A stretch of 64,000 nt of DNA from Novosphingobium endophyticum (lineage in GTDB: Bacteria > Pseudomonadota > Alphaproteobacteria > Sphingomonadales > Sphingomonadaceae): the NCBI RefSeq assembly GCF_014640675.1, contig NZ_BMHK01000004.1, positions 134,620-198,619 on the forward strand, written 5' to 3'. The stretch's first letter is position 1; the number at the start of each line of letters is the position of its first letter. Shown in pieces: positions 23,961 to 33,515 of the stretch. The notes under the pieces were generated by a model that made no database searches, was not told the DNA's origin, and was given only the letters and a program-made list of their open reading frames with translations. The position numbers and the translations under genes were made by a program.

Positions 23961-24608
23961 TCACGCCCCACCGGTCCAGTCCTCGAACAGCACTTCGCGC
24001 ACATTGTGCAGGATATACAGCAGCTTACCGCCATCGTCGAAGACCGGCGTATTGCTTGGGCGCCACCATTTGACCGTGAATGCGCCATGCGGATCCCGCA
24101 CATCGTAGCGCTGGATCGGCATCGTATCGGACTTGCCGGTTTGGGAGGCATTGGACAATGAACGGTACAGGTTGCTTACACCATCGGCCTCAGGCTCGTC
24201 CGGATTGTCGGGGAACACGTCGAACAGGCGTTCGCCAAAGATCGCCAGCCCGTCCGACATGGTGCTCTCCAGATAGGCGCGGTTTGCACTGACGATCCGC
24301 AGACCGCGCCCGGGATGGAGCAACAGATACGGTTGGCTCGAACATTCTATCCCGTCTCGCACGATTCGAGCCGCGCGTGCTGCCGAAGTGGATCGGGGTC
24401 CGCTGGTGCTCATGGGCAACCCGGTCTGTCCGGCGTCCAGCAAGGCGCGATCGCGTGTCAGTTTCGCCAATAGTTCGATGATGGTCCTGCGCTCCCGCTG
24501 GTCGGACGTTCGCGCAAGAATGGTGCGATAACGCTCAATATCCTGAGTGATAATGAATCGCTGCGTAGCAACCTCCCGCGGACTGATGCAGGTCTCCTCC
24601 CGAAGCAA
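23961..24608 (-). CDS. PAS-domain protein without an output domain
   Basis: In the 215 residues, the N-terminal about 60 form a charged helix (DIERYRTILARTSDQRERRT). A PAS domain covers about residues 90-210: PYLLLHPGRGLRIVSANRAY, then IFGERLFDVFPDNPDEP and KLLYILHNVREV. No kinase, GGDEF or HTH region follows, so it is either a stand-alone sensor or a truncated one. There is no ATG near the start of the frame. The only upstream candidate is TTG at 24608, and the GGGAGGAG there lies inside the reading frame, so the true start is uncertain. An in-frame TAA stop lies further upstream. Confidence 0.7.
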   Translation of the reverse strand: MLREETCISPREVATQRFIITQDIERYRTILARTSDQRERRTIIELLAKLTRDRALLDAGQTGLPMSTSGPRSTSAARAARIVRDGIECSSQPYLLLHPGRGLRIVSANRAYLESTMSDGLAIFGERLFDVFPDNPDEPEADGVSNLYRSLSNASQTGKSDTMPIQRYDVRDPHGAFTVKWWRPSNTPVFDDGGKLLYILHNVREVLFEDWTGGA

Positions 24609-24779
24609 CCTGCGCCACGGGATGAAAACTTTGGCGGAATACGTTTAAAAATGCATGGCCGACCCGCAAGTTCCGCAACTCGTCGCAGGGGCGATTTCCC
24701 GCACGCACGTCCGATGAACAAGGGCGATAGGCGCCGAGCGAGTATTGCGAGGCCGTGCCGGAGAATCGCCCGTGCCGCG

Positions 24780-25787
24780 TCAGTCGAGCACGGCCTCTGC
24801 CCAGGGGGCGTAACGTCCGTTGCCCAGAAGCGCTAGCTGGGTCTCTCTGGAAACCCTGTTGATCGCTTCCTGCGGCTTCGGCGCCGGGTGAACAGGACGG
24901 CGCAAGGGGCGGGTACCGGGGGGCATCGCGGCGATCTCGGCGATGGCGCGCGGAACCTCTTCCGGGTCGGGCATGTCGGCCATGGCGGCCGAGACGCTGC
25001 GTCCGCTCGCGCTCGACGACATGGCCGACACCATTTCGGGATAGCCGGCCTTGTGCTTCTCCTCCGCGCGGGCAAGCAGATCGGCGTTATACCGCGCGCG
25101 GTTCGCGCCGACCTTGGTGGGATATCCGCCGGGCTGGATGATGACCACCTCGATCCCGTGCGGCGCCAGTTCGTAGGCGAGTTGCTCGCTCATCGATTCA
25201 AGCGCGAACTTGGTGGCAGAATAGAGGCCCATGCCGGGCATGATGATGCGCCCCTGCTGCGAGGATACATTGACGATGAGCCCGGACTTGCGCTCGCGCA
25301 TTCCCGGCAGCACGGCGCGCGCCAGCCGCTGGCAGCCGTAGACATTGGTGTCGAAGGCGAGCCGCGCCGCTTCCATATCGTGCAGCTCGACCGGGCCGCT
25401 GATGACTATGCCCGCATTGTTGATCAGCGCGTCCACGGGGCCGCCGTTGATACGCTCCGCCTCCCCGACAGCGGCCGTGACCTGATCGTCGGAAAGCACG
25501 TCGAGCGGCAGCACGGTGAGATCCAGCCTCTCGGCGCGGGCGATGCGCTCCAGGTCCGCCGCTTCGGGTCGGGGCAGATTGCGCATGGTGGCAAACACCC
25601 GCGCTCCCAGCCGCGCGTAGAGAAGCGCCCCCAGGTAGCCGAAGCCGGAGGAGGTGCCGGTGATGAGAAAGCTCTTGCCTTCAAGGCTGGTGGCGACAGG
25701 CTTTGCGCCCATGACAGGCGCAGCGCCGGCCACCGCGAACGCGGCGCCCGTTCCTGCCAGTATCTGACGACGATTGTAGTGGGTCAT
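24780..25787 (-). CDS. Short-chain dehydrogenase/reductase with export-like leader
   Basis: The 335 residues contain the SDR fold: cofactor motif TGTSSGFG near residue 44, NNAG near residue 117, catalytic serine in NVSS and YSATK active-site Tyr/Lys. The C-terminal region is longer than in classical SDRs. The first 28 residues (NRRQILAGTGAAFAVAGAAP) look like a twin-arginine signal, which is unusual for an NAD(P)-dependent enzyme. The gene is 94 bases downstream of the hydantoinase gene on the same strand, so a joint transcript is likely. Substrate is unknown. Confidence 0.9.
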   Translation of the reverse strand: MTHYNRRQILAGTGAAFAVAGAAPVMGAKPVATSLEGKSFLITGTSSGFGYLGALLYARLGARVFATMRNLPRPEAADLERIARAERLDLTVLPLDVLSDDQVTAAVGEAERINGGPVDALINNAGIVISGPVELHDMEAARLAFDTNVYGCQRLARAVLPGMRERKSGLIVNVSSQQGRIIMPGMGLYSATKFALESMSEQLAYELAPHGIEVVIIQPGGYPTKVGANRARYNADLLARAEEKHKAGYPEMVSAMSSSASGRSVSAAMADMPDPEEVPRAIAEIAAMPPGTRPLRRPVHPAPKPQEAINRVSRETQLALLGNGRYAPWAEAVLD

Positions 25788-25881
25788 GCTCGCTCTCCCG
25801 CAGCAATGCGCGCGAATATAGACGACGACGCCCTGCTGTTAAGCGCTCGCTGCGGATCGGGTGCCCGGATTCCCGGCGTCG

Positions 25882-28800
25882 TCAAGGCGCGGCTGTCTGG
25901 CCCGGTTCGCCGAATCCTCCGCCGCCGGGCGTTTCTACGGTGACCGCATCGCCGGGAGCGAGATCGACCTGATCGGTACCTGCCAGTTCCATTCGTGTGC
26001 CGTCGGCGCGCTCCACCCATTGGCGGCCCGCTTGGCCGGCCTCGCCGCCGGCGAGGCCGAAAGGCCTTTCGATGCGCCGCGAGGAGACGATCGTGGCTGT
26101 CAGGCCCTGAAGCGCGCGGATCGTGCGGACCGTGCCGTCTCCGCCGGTCCTGCGGCCGGCACCGCCCGACCCGCGCCGGATGGAAAAACGCTCGAGCCGG
26201 ACCGGATAGCGCAGTTCGAGGATCTCCGGATCGGTGATGCGCGTGTTGGTCATATGCGTCTGCACCGCCGAGGCGCCATCGAAATCCGCGCCCGCGCCCG
26301 CGCCCCCGCCGATCGTTTCGTAATACTGCGTGTCCTCGTTGCCGAAGAGCAGGTTGTTCATCGTGCCCTGCGCGCTGGCGACGGCGCCCAGCGCCCCCAG
26401 CAGGGCATTGCAGATCGCCTGGCTGACTTCCGTATTGCCCGCGACCACGGCCGCGCCCGGCTTCGGCGAGAGGAAGCTGCCTTCCGGCACGACGATTTCG
26501 ATCGGCAGCTGGCATCCCTCATTGAGCGGAATGTCATCCTCGACGAGGCAGCGGAAGACATAGAGCACCGCCGCGCGCGTCACCGCCGGCGGCGCGTTGA
26601 AGTTGTTCGGCCGCTGCCCGCTGGTGCCGGTGAAGTCGATACGGGCAGTGCGTTCCCGGCGATCGACCGATACCGTGACGCGAAGCAGGGCATCGTCGTC
26701 CATGCGATAGTCGAAACTGCCGTCACGGATGCGGTCGATCACGCGGCGCACGTTCTCCTCGGCATTGGCCATGATGAACCGCATGTAGGCGCGCACCACG
26801 TGCCAGCCATAGCGGGCGACCACGGCGCCGATCTCGCGGATGCCCGCTTCGTTCGCGGCGATCTGCGCCTTGATGTCGGCCACGTTGATGTCCGGGCTGC
26901 GCGCCGGCCAGCGACCGCTCGCCAGCAGCGCGCGAAACTCCGCCTCGCGAAACGTCCCGCCGTCGCGAAGCAGGAAGTCGTCGATCACCACGCCTTCTTC
27001 GGCCAGCGTGGTCGAATTCGCGGGCATCGACCCCGGAGCGGTACCGCCGATGTCCGCATGGTGTCCGCGATTGGCGACGAAGAAGCGGATCTCCCGGCCA
27101 TCGGGGGCGAACACCGGCGCGATCACCGTGACGTCGGGAAGATGCGTTCCGCCGCGAAACGGATTGTTGAGGACGACCATGTCGCCCGGCTTGAGGCTGG
27201 CGCGCCGGCTTTCGATCACCGTTCGCGCGCTATCGCCCATCGCCCCCAGATGCACCGGCACATGCGGCGCGTTAGCCACGAGATTGCCCGCGCCGTCGAA
27301 AAGCGCGCAGGAGAAATCCAGCCTTTCCTTGATATTGACGCTGGTGGAGGTGCGCTGCAGCACCGCTCCCATCTGTTCGGCAACGCTCATGAAGATGTTG
27401 TTGAAGAGCTCCAGCAGCATCGGATCGGGCGTGCCCCCGATCTCGATCTGCCTCGATCCGGCCGCGCTGCCGAGCTGGCGCAGGATGAGATTGCCGGTCC
27501 CGTCCACTTGCGCCTCCCAGCCCTGCTCGACGACGGTAGTGGCAAGTGCCTCGCGTATCCGGGCCGGGCCGGCAATCACGTCGCCTGCGAGCAGCGCCTC
27601 GCGATCATATACTGGCGCATGGTGCGAAGCGCCCTTGCTCCACAGCGGCGCGCGCCCGGCCGGCGCAGCCTGCCCGCCCCCGGGCCGACGCGGCAGCGGC
27701 ATGCTGGCGATCCGTTGGCCGGCAAGCACGGTCTCCACCTCGATGCTTTCGATGAATATGCCGCGTCCCGGCGTCGCGAAGCCGAAGCGCCGGCGGTGAG
27801 CCGCCTCGAACTCGGCGGTCATCGCGGCAATGGGGCCGAACGAGACCTCGAGGGCGGTATCGGTACCCTCATAGCGCAGCAGCGCGCGCTTCGTCACGGC
27901 GACGTCGGCCGCGCCCATGTCGCGCGCCAGAACCGCGCGCCCTTCGTCGGCCAGCGCGGCCGCCAGGGCTGCCACCTCGCCGTGCGATGCCAGGTCAAGC
28001 GGGCGCTCGACCCCGCCACGGCGCACGTCGCGCTGATCGGCCAGACCCATGCCGTATGCCGAAAGTACGCCGGCGAAAGGGTGTAGCATGACCGTCGATA
28101 TGCCAAGCTCCTCCGCCACCAGGCAGGCGTGCTGCCCGCCGGCGCCTCCGAAACACTGCAGCGTGAAGTCGGCCGCGTCGTGCCCGCGACTGGTTGACAC
28201 TTCCTTGATCGCGCGCGCCATGCTGGCAACGGCGACGCGCACGAAATCCTCGGCCAGTTCGCGCGGGTCCATCGGCAGCCCGGTCGCAGCCGCCACCTCT
28301 TCCGTCAGCGCGCCGAACCCGCGTTCCACCACCTCCCGGTCAAGCGGCTCGTCGCCGCCGGGTCCGAAGATGGCGGGGAAGGAATCGGCGCTGATCTTGC
28401 CCAGCATGAGATTGGCATCGGTGATGGTCAGCGGGCCGCCCCGGCGATAGCAGGCCGGCCCCGGATTGGCGCCCGCGCTTTCCGGTCCCACGCGCAGCCG
28501 GGCACCGTCGAAGTGGAGGATCGAGCCGCCGCCGGCCGCAACGGTGTTGATCGCGATCATCGGCGCGCGGACCTGCACGCCCGCGACTTCGGCGTCGATC
28601 ACCCGCTCCAGCTTGCCGGCATAGAGCGCGACGTCGGTGGAGGTGCCCCCCATGTCGAAGCCGATGATCCGGTCGAAGCCGGCCGCCTCGGCGGTGCGCG
28701 CGGCGCCGACCACGCCCCCTGCCGGCCCCGAGAGGATGGCATCCTTGCCGCGGAAACGGTCGCGCTCGGTCAGGCCGCCGCTGGACTGCATGAAGTACAG

Positions 28801-29499
28801 CCGGGTATCGCCCACCTGCTCCGCGATCCGCTCGACATAGTCGCGAAGCACCGGCGAGAGATAGGCGTCGATGACCGTGGTGGAGCCGCGCGCGACAAGG
28901 CCCGCCAACGCGCTGACCTCGTGGCTCACCGATACCTGAGTGAAGCCGGCGCGCCGTGCGAGTTCCGCCAGCCGGCGTTCCGCGCCCGGGTACATCCAGC
29001 CGTGGATGAGCGCGATGGAGCACGCGGTGATACCCCCTTCGCGGTGCCGCGAAAGCATCTCCATGACCGCGGCCTCGTCAAGCGGCACGATCGTGCGGCC
29101 GTCCACGTCGACACGCCCGCCGACTTCCGCGACCCGATCGAACAGCGGGCGGGGCAGGCGGATGTCGAGATCGAACAGGCGCGGACGACTCTGGTTGCCG
29201 ATGGCCAGCAGATCGGCAAAGCCGTGGTCCACCAGCAGCAAAACCGGAACGCCTCGGCGTTCCAGCAGGGCATTGGTGGCGACGGTGGTGCCCATGCGAA
29301 TGGAATCGATGGCGCGTGAAGACAATGGCGCGTCAGGCGCCAAGCCCATCAGCTGGCGGATACCCGCCGTGGCGGCATCGGCATAGCGCTCAGGATTTTC
29401 ACTCAGCAGCTTGGTCGACGCAAAGCCGCCATCAGGCCGCAACGCGACGATGTCCGTGAACGTACCGCCCCGGTCGATCCAGAACTGCCAGTTCGCCAT
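25882..29499 (-). CDS. Fused hydantoinase A/B (5-oxoprolinase-type) protein
   Basis: This 1205-residue protein joins HyuA-like (about 1-680) and HyuB-like (about 690-1205) halves, as in 5-oxoprolinase. The A half shows the phosphate-binding DRGGTFTDI (residues 9-17) and GFDMGGTSTDVAL. The B half shows NNPFRGGTHLPDVTVIAP, RGHHADIGG and the ending GGGGFGEPGQ. Family members use ATP to open cyclic amides such as 5-oxoproline or hydantoins, or to carboxylate ketones. The substrate here is not defined. GCAGGGAAAGG precedes the ATG at 29499, so this start is preferred to the longer frame. It is likely the first gene of a unit with the SDR gene. Confidence 0.92.
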   Translation of the reverse strand: MANWQFWIDRGGTFTDIVALRPDGGFASTKLLSENPERYADAATAGIRQLMGLAPDAPLSSRAIDSIRMGTTVATNALLERRGVPVLLLVDHGFADLLAIGNQSRPRLFDLDIRLPRPLFDRVAEVGGRVDVDGRTIVPLDEAAVMEMLSRHREGGITACSIALIHGWMYPGAERRLAELARRAGFTQVSVSHEVSALAGLVARGSTTVIDAYLSPVLRDYVERIAEQVGDTRLYFMQSSGGLTERDRFRGKDAILSGPAGGVVGAARTAEAAGFDRIIGFDMGGTSTDVALYAGKLERVIDAEVAGVQVRAPMIAINTVAAGGGSILHFDGARLRVGPESAGANPGPACYRRGGPLTITDANLMLGKISADSFPAIFGPGGDEPLDREVVERGFGALTEEVAAATGLPMDPRELAEDFVRVAVASMARAIKEVSTSRGHDAADFTLQCFGGAGGQHACLVAEELGISTVMLHPFAGVLSAYGMGLADQRDVRRGGVERPLDLASHGEVAALAAALADEGRAVLARDMGAADVAVTKRALLRYEGTDTALEVSFGPIAAMTAEFEAAHRRRFGFATPGRGIFIESIEVETVLAGQRIASMPLPRRPGGGQAAPAGRAPLWSKGASHHAPVYDREALLAGDVIAGPARIREALATTVVEQGWEAQVDGTGNLILRQLGSAAGSRQIEIGGTPDPMLLELFNNIFMSVAEQMGAVLQRTSTSVNIKERLDFSCALFDGAGNLVANAPHVPVHLGAMGDSARTVIESRRASLKPGDMVVLNNPFRGGTHLPDVTVIAPVFAPDGREIRFFVANRGHHADIGGTAPGSMPANSTTLAEEGVVIDDFLLRDGGTFREAEFRALLASGRWPARSPDINVADIKAQIAANEAGIREIGAVVARYGWHVVRAYMRFIMANAEENVRRVIDRIRDGSFDYRMDDDALLRVTVSVDRRERTARIDFTGTSGQRPNNFNAPPAVTRAAVLYVFRCLVEDDIPLNEGCQLPIEIVVPEGSFLSPKPGAAVVAGNTEVSQAICNALLGALGAVASAQGTMNNLLFGNEDTQYYETIGGGAGAGADFDGASAVQTHMTNTRITDPEILELRYPVRLERFSIRRGSGGAGRRTGGDGTVRTIRALQGLTATIVSSRRIERPFGLAGGEAGQAGRQWVERADGTRMELAGTDQVDLAPGDAVTVETPGGGGFGEPGQTAAP

Positions 29500-30206
29500 C
29501 GTGCCCTTTCCCTGCCGCAATATCCGCAAATCCCACCGATGATCCAGACCATTCCGGCAGCAGTCCCGGTGACGGATAGGCCGGCATTGCGGACGTTGCG
29601 TAAAAAGACCACCCCCAACCCCTCCCGCCTGCGGGAGGGGAGTTCCAGCGCCACGACGCTACAGGACGCGTCTCTGCCCTCCCGCAGGCGGGAGGGCGGC
29701 GAGACTTGGTGAGCCTTCAGGCGAGCGTAGTCGCAGCGGGGTGGGCTTTCTGCGACGCCCCGCCCACGCGCCCCTTCAGCCATTCAGGCCCGAACCCGTC
29801 CCCCCCGTACCGGCAGACTTGCGTAGTGACTCTCGGGCACGGTGATTCGCGCGTTCGGCAATGCCCTGTCCCAGCGTCATGCTTCATAATGGAACATTCG
29901 TCGGCTTTGAATCGGCCTCTCTCACGGGGCAGCCGCCCCCGGTTCCAACGCCCGATTTTGACGGCGGCACCGATCGAGATTCCTTGTCCCCGAATGGCAT
30001 AGGCACAAGTGCCGCCCCGGGCCGGGCTCCTGCGGACCAGACCACCCGGCAAAGGCGGCCAGCATCCGTTCCTACTCCCATTTTCCGACTTGCGGATGAT
30101 GGACAAAGGTTCATTCTGTTGGTTACGAAAGTCACTATAAAAGCAACCTATCGGGCCGCACTCGCGTTGTAGTGTTTCGACACGACACCTTCAGGGAGCC
30201 GGCATC
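29500..30206. other. Long intergenic region rich in short palindromes
   Basis: This 707-base stretch contains two GC-rich palindromes (CCCTCCCGC-CTGCGGGAGGGG-like, near 29616-29640 and 29678-29700), the 48-bp dispersed repeat and further GC-rich sequence. Open frames here look like shadows. An AT-richer zone near 30100-30160 probably holds the promoter of the small gene at 30207. Confidence 0.6.
29700..29747. repeat. 48-bp dispersed intergenic repeat, copy 2
   Basis: This copy matches 472-519 at 40 of 48 positions without gaps, starting CGAGACTTG and ending GCAGCGGGGTGGGCT. A palindromic CCTCCCGCAGGCGGGAGG-type element immediately precedes it, whereas the first copy has a shorter palindrome about 30 bases upstream. 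Confidence 0.7.
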
Positions 30207-30452
30207 ATGGCAAGCCAATGCGTTGCGTTTCGGGATTCAAAGGGCGGACTGCATGCCAGTCTCGAGAAAGCCACTCTCGAGGATCTGGCGGGGGTCCTCG
30301 GCCGCGTCGGCGACGAGGGCGGCATGACCGCCGGGGTCGCCAAGCTCATCTTCGATAAGCGTCAGGAGATTGAGCGAATTTTTGCCGAACATGACGAAAT
30401 TGCCGTGTCAAACCCCGGAGAAGCGAGAGTCGAGCGGCTGCACGCCGCCTGA
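30207..30452 (+). CDS. Small hypothetical protein
   Basis: The 81 residues form a mixed-charge, probably helical protein (EKATLEDLAGVLGRVGDEGG, then KLIFDKRQEIERIFAEHDE) with one cysteine near the N-terminus. There is no signal or membrane segment. AGGGAG lies about 9 bases before the ATG, and the codon pattern fits the neighbours, so it is likely real. It converges with the siderophore receptor gene, 30 bases between stops. No family was recognised. Confidence 0.6.
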   Translation: MASQCVAFRDSKGGLHASLEKATLEDLAGVLGRVGDEGGMTAGVAKLIFDKRQEIERIFAEHDEIAVSNPGEARVERLHAA

Positions 30453-30482
30453 CACAGGATCGCCGCTACCTCCGGCGCCTTG

Positions 30483-32561
30483 TCAGAACCGCCCACTGAG
30501 CGTGAGGCGCCAGTTGCGGGGCGCGCCAGGCGTCGTCCAGACATTGGCGTAGCTATTGGCGATCGAGTACTTGTCGAAGATGTTATCGAGGTTGAAGCGG
30601 ACAGAGAACTGGTCGTTGAGTTCGTAGCGCACGTCCGCCCGGGCAATCGTATAGCCGGGCAGGCGATAGCCCGTTCCGAAGGGATCGCCAACGCGCTCGC
30701 CAACGTGGCTGACGCCTGCGCCTATGGCAAAGCGGCCAAGCTTCTGATTGGCGTAGATGCTGCCAAGATGCCTGGGCACGTTTGACAGGCGCGTACCGAT
30801 CAGAGCCGCATTCTGATCGCGGCGCACGGTAGCGTCGATGTAGCTGTACACCGCCGTCACGAAGAGGCCGCCGGAAAGATTCGCGGTCAGTTCGGTTTCG
30901 AACCCGCGTGAGCGCTGACGTCCGATCTGGGACTTCAGGAAGGGATCGACGGCGTTGGGATTGAGCACGTTGCGCTTGGTCATCGTGAACAGCGCCGACT
31001 GGCCAGTGATCGCACCGCCGAGCAGGCTGTACTTGGCACCGATTTCGGCCGAATCGCTTTTCTCGCCATCGAACCGGCTGGTCCCGTCCGACGGATTGAG
31101 GCGCAGCGATTCGCCCCAGCTCGTGTAGAGGGAAAAAGACGGGGAGAGCGCCCAGGTCAGCGCGGCGCGGGGCGTGATCCCCTTGTCCACGGTCTGGATC
31201 CGGGAGTCGCCGGCAAGGTGATTGGTCAGCGTTTCCCGGAATGAGTTCCACCGCGCGCCCACGAGCAGGGTGAAATCGCCGGCCGTAATGACGTCCTGGA
31301 CATAGACGCTCTCGCTGCGGAACGAGACAAAGCGATCGGTAAAGGCTCCGGGCTCGGGCAGAGGCTGGCCGTACACCGGGTCGAACAGGTCGATCAGCAG
31401 GATCGGCGCCGACGGGGTGCCGCGTGCCCTCCGCATTTCGGCATCCATTCCGTGCCGCACCCGGTCTACACCCAGGCGCAGGTCGTGCTCGAGGCCCAGG
31501 AAATCGACCCTGGCGGTCAGCTCGGCGCGCAGCGAGAGGTCCTGCCAGTCGAAGTTGTGGTAACGGCGCTGGCGCCCAGCGGTGCGCAGATCGGCCTGCA
31601 GGCCGCGCGGGCCGAAATCGAGCATCGTCGCAAAGCCCTCGAGACCGCCGTCGCGATGGGAAAAGCCCAGTTCCAGCGAGACCATGTCCGAGAGCGCCGC
31701 GAACATGCTTCCCTGCTGCCAGAAGATGCGCTGGTCCATGCGGCCATCGGCCGGCTCTCCGAGGAACGTCGATCGGTCCATCGCGCGGGCATCGCCGGAA
31801 ATGGCCACGATGCCGCGATCGAGCGGCACCCTGTTGCGCATGTACTCGGCCTGGTAAAGGAACCGCAGGCTGTCGCTCGGCGTGAACGAGATGGACGGCG
31901 CAATCAGCTCGCGGTTGGCATGGACCTTGTCTCGAAAGCTGCCCTTGTCCTCGACGACGCCGATCAGACGCACGGCGAGAGTATCGGAAAGCGGGCCTCC
32001 GGCGTCGCCCACCAGACGAACCGCATCCCAGCGGCCGACGCTGAGGCTGGCGGAACCGTGGGTCTCGTGCCTGGGGACCTTGGTGACGATGTTGAGCGAG
32101 CCACCCGGTTCGCCGCGCCCCGACAAGGCAGCGGCGGCTCCCCTCAGGAACTCAAAGCGCTCAACGGTTGCGGTGTCGATGGGGGCGTTGAAGCCCAGAT
32201 TGCTGCCGAACCTGTTGATCAGGATGTCGGGGCCGCTGTTCTCGTCGCCAGCGAAGCCGCGGATCGAGTACTTGTCCCACAGCCCGCCGAAATCGTTCTG
32301 GCGGGCCACGCCGCCGGCAAGGTCGATCACGTTGTCGAGACGGGTGGCGCCGATGCGATCGAGCGCCGCTTCGTCGATCACGCGCACGCTTTGCGGATAG
32401 CGTTGCAGGTCGGTTCCCGTGCCGGTGATGCTCGCGCTGCTGTCGCGCAAGGCGGTGACGACGATAGCCGCGCCCTCATCGCCCTCTTCGGCAACGGCCG
32501 GCTGCGCCGCGATGACAGCGCCCATCGCCAGCAGCGATGCGCTCAATGACGTGGGTTTCAT
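30483..32561 (-). CDS. TonB-dependent siderophore receptor
   Basis: This 692-residue outer-membrane receptor has a signal peptide (LLAMGAVIAAQPAVA), a TonB-box region (GAAIVVTALRDSSAS), a plug with YSIRGF and FLRGAAAALSGRGEPGGSLNIV, and a barrel ending RLTLSGRF. The RGEPGG and SVRVIDEAALD-type pattern matches ferric-siderophore receptors of the FhuA/FoxA class. AGGGGGA precedes the ATG at 32561. A Fur-box-like palindrome about 70-100 bases upstream supports iron repression. No siderophore biosynthesis genes are in the window, so it may take up siderophores made by others. Confidence 0.92.
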   Translation of the reverse strand: MKPTSLSASLLAMGAVIAAQPAVAEEGDEGAAIVVTALRDSSASITGTGTDLQRYPQSVRVIDEAALDRIGATRLDNVIDLAGGVARQNDFGGLWDKYSIRGFAGDENSGPDILINRFGSNLGFNAPIDTATVERFEFLRGAAAALSGRGEPGGSLNIVTKVPRHETHGSASLSVGRWDAVRLVGDAGGPLSDTLAVRLIGVVEDKGSFRDKVHANRELIAPSISFTPSDSLRFLYQAEYMRNRVPLDRGIVAISGDARAMDRSTFLGEPADGRMDQRIFWQQGSMFAALSDMVSLELGFSHRDGGLEGFATMLDFGPRGLQADLRTAGRQRRYHNFDWQDLSLRAELTARVDFLGLEHDLRLGVDRVRHGMDAEMRRARGTPSAPILLIDLFDPVYGQPLPEPGAFTDRFVSFRSESVYVQDVITAGDFTLLVGARWNSFRETLTNHLAGDSRIQTVDKGITPRAALTWALSPSFSLYTSWGESLRLNPSDGTSRFDGEKSDSAEIGAKYSLLGGAITGQSALFTMTKRNVLNPNAVDPFLKSQIGRQRSRGFETELTANLSGGLFVTAVYSYIDATVRRDQNAALIGTRLSNVPRHLGSIYANQKLGRFAIGAGVSHVGERVGDPFGTGYRLPGYTIARADVRYELNDQFSVRFNLDNIFDKYSIANSYANVWTTPGAPRNWRLTLSGRF

Positions 32562-32632
32562 TATTCCCCCTAATGCGACCAAGACTATCCTGAACCGGCG
32601 CCCTCTAAGGATCGCAAATCCGGAGTCAAGCT

Positions 32633-32659
32633 AATTGATAATGGATGTCAATAACAATT
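32633..32659 (-). promoter_or_regulatory. Fur-box-like operator of the siderophore receptor
   Basis: The sequence AATTGATAATGG, then ATGTCAATAACAATT, is an AT-rich imperfect palindrome (AATTG / CAATT outer arms) in a GC-rich region. It resembles the GATAAT-based Fur box and lies 72-98 bases upstream of the receptor start codon, where a promoter is expected. Confidence 0.6.
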
Positions 32660-32730
32660 ACGTTGGCCCGGCGATAGGCCGGAACTCCGGGTCAGCGGCG
32701 CGAAGCCCTGCCCGGGAAGTACGGGGAAAG

Positions 32731-33426
32731 TCAGCCGGCCGCCCTGCGACCGCGCGCGGCGACGCGCCTGATGCCCCGCGCGATCAGGCTCCGCCGCCGG
32801 TGCGTGACATACCGCCAGCCCGCCAGACCCATGAGGGCCGCCCCGGCGGCATCGACGATCAGGTCCCACATCGTGTCGGTGAGGCCGGAATTGTCGCCGA
32901 GCATGGGCTTCTGCATCGTCAGCCCGAACATTTCGTCCATGGCGAATTCGAATATCTCCCACAGCGCGCCAAGGCCGACCGCGAAAAAGAACGCGAACAG
33001 CGCCAGGAAAGACGGCTTCATGTGCAGATCGACAACCTCGTCGGCATTGAGGATGTAGACGATGAGAAAGCCCAGCAGCCCAAGCAACAACCCGGCCGTC
33101 GCGTGCAGCGCGAGATCCCACCACCAGATGCGCTCGTAATAGTCCCGCACTTCGCCGAGAAACAGGGAAGCGAAGATAAAGAGGATCGCGAGTATCTGGA
33201 CTTCCGCGGGAATGCGCGCCCGCCGGCTGCTGCGCACCAGGACAGGCAGCAGGAACGCGGCCATCATGCCCGCCACGAGAAAGGCATGCAGCCAGCGTTC
33301 GGTTGCCACGAGCAGCGCAAGCTCCGTCGCCATGACCAGTTGCAGTCCGCCCACGACGGCAAGATAGACCCTCCGGACGATCCTTCCGGAAGTCGCTGAA
33401 CGCGACAGGTTTACATCTTCACCCAT
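32731..33426 (-). CDS. Integral membrane protein (YjdF/DUF2238-like)
   Basis: The 231 residues have about five membrane helices, including AVVGGLQLVMATELALLV and FLVAGMMAAFLLPVLV. They also contain a charged motif, ALWEIFEFAMDEMFG, and DTMWDLIVDAAGAALMG, which resembles the Glu- and Asp-containing motifs of the YjdF/DUF2238 family. The tail is strongly basic (RRVAARGRRAAG). Function is unknown. It is divergent from the antiporter gene. The start is ATG at 33426 with a weak ribosome site. Confidence 0.75.
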   Translation of the reverse strand: MGEDVNLSRSATSGRIVRRVYLAVVGGLQLVMATELALLVATERWLHAFLVAGMMAAFLLPVLVRSSRRARIPAEVQILAILFIFASLFLGEVRDYYERIWWWDLALHATAGLLLGLLGFLIVYILNADEVVDLHMKPSFLALFAFFFAVGLGALWEIFEFAMDEMFGLTMQKPMLGDNSGLTDTMWDLIVDAAGAALMGLAGWRYVTHRRRSLIARGIRRVAARGRRAAG

Positions 33427-33515
33427 GGCGGCAGGTTAGAAGGAAGTTGGCCGGCGACAAACCGGCGGTTTTCCCGTCTATACGTTTTATCTACGGCGCC
33501 GAAGAGGAGAAACCG

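Noticed and set aside
29861..30172. Plus-strand reading frame in the 29.5-30.2 kb gap
   Set aside because: Pro/Thr-rich, overlaps other weak frames and has no recognisable domain.
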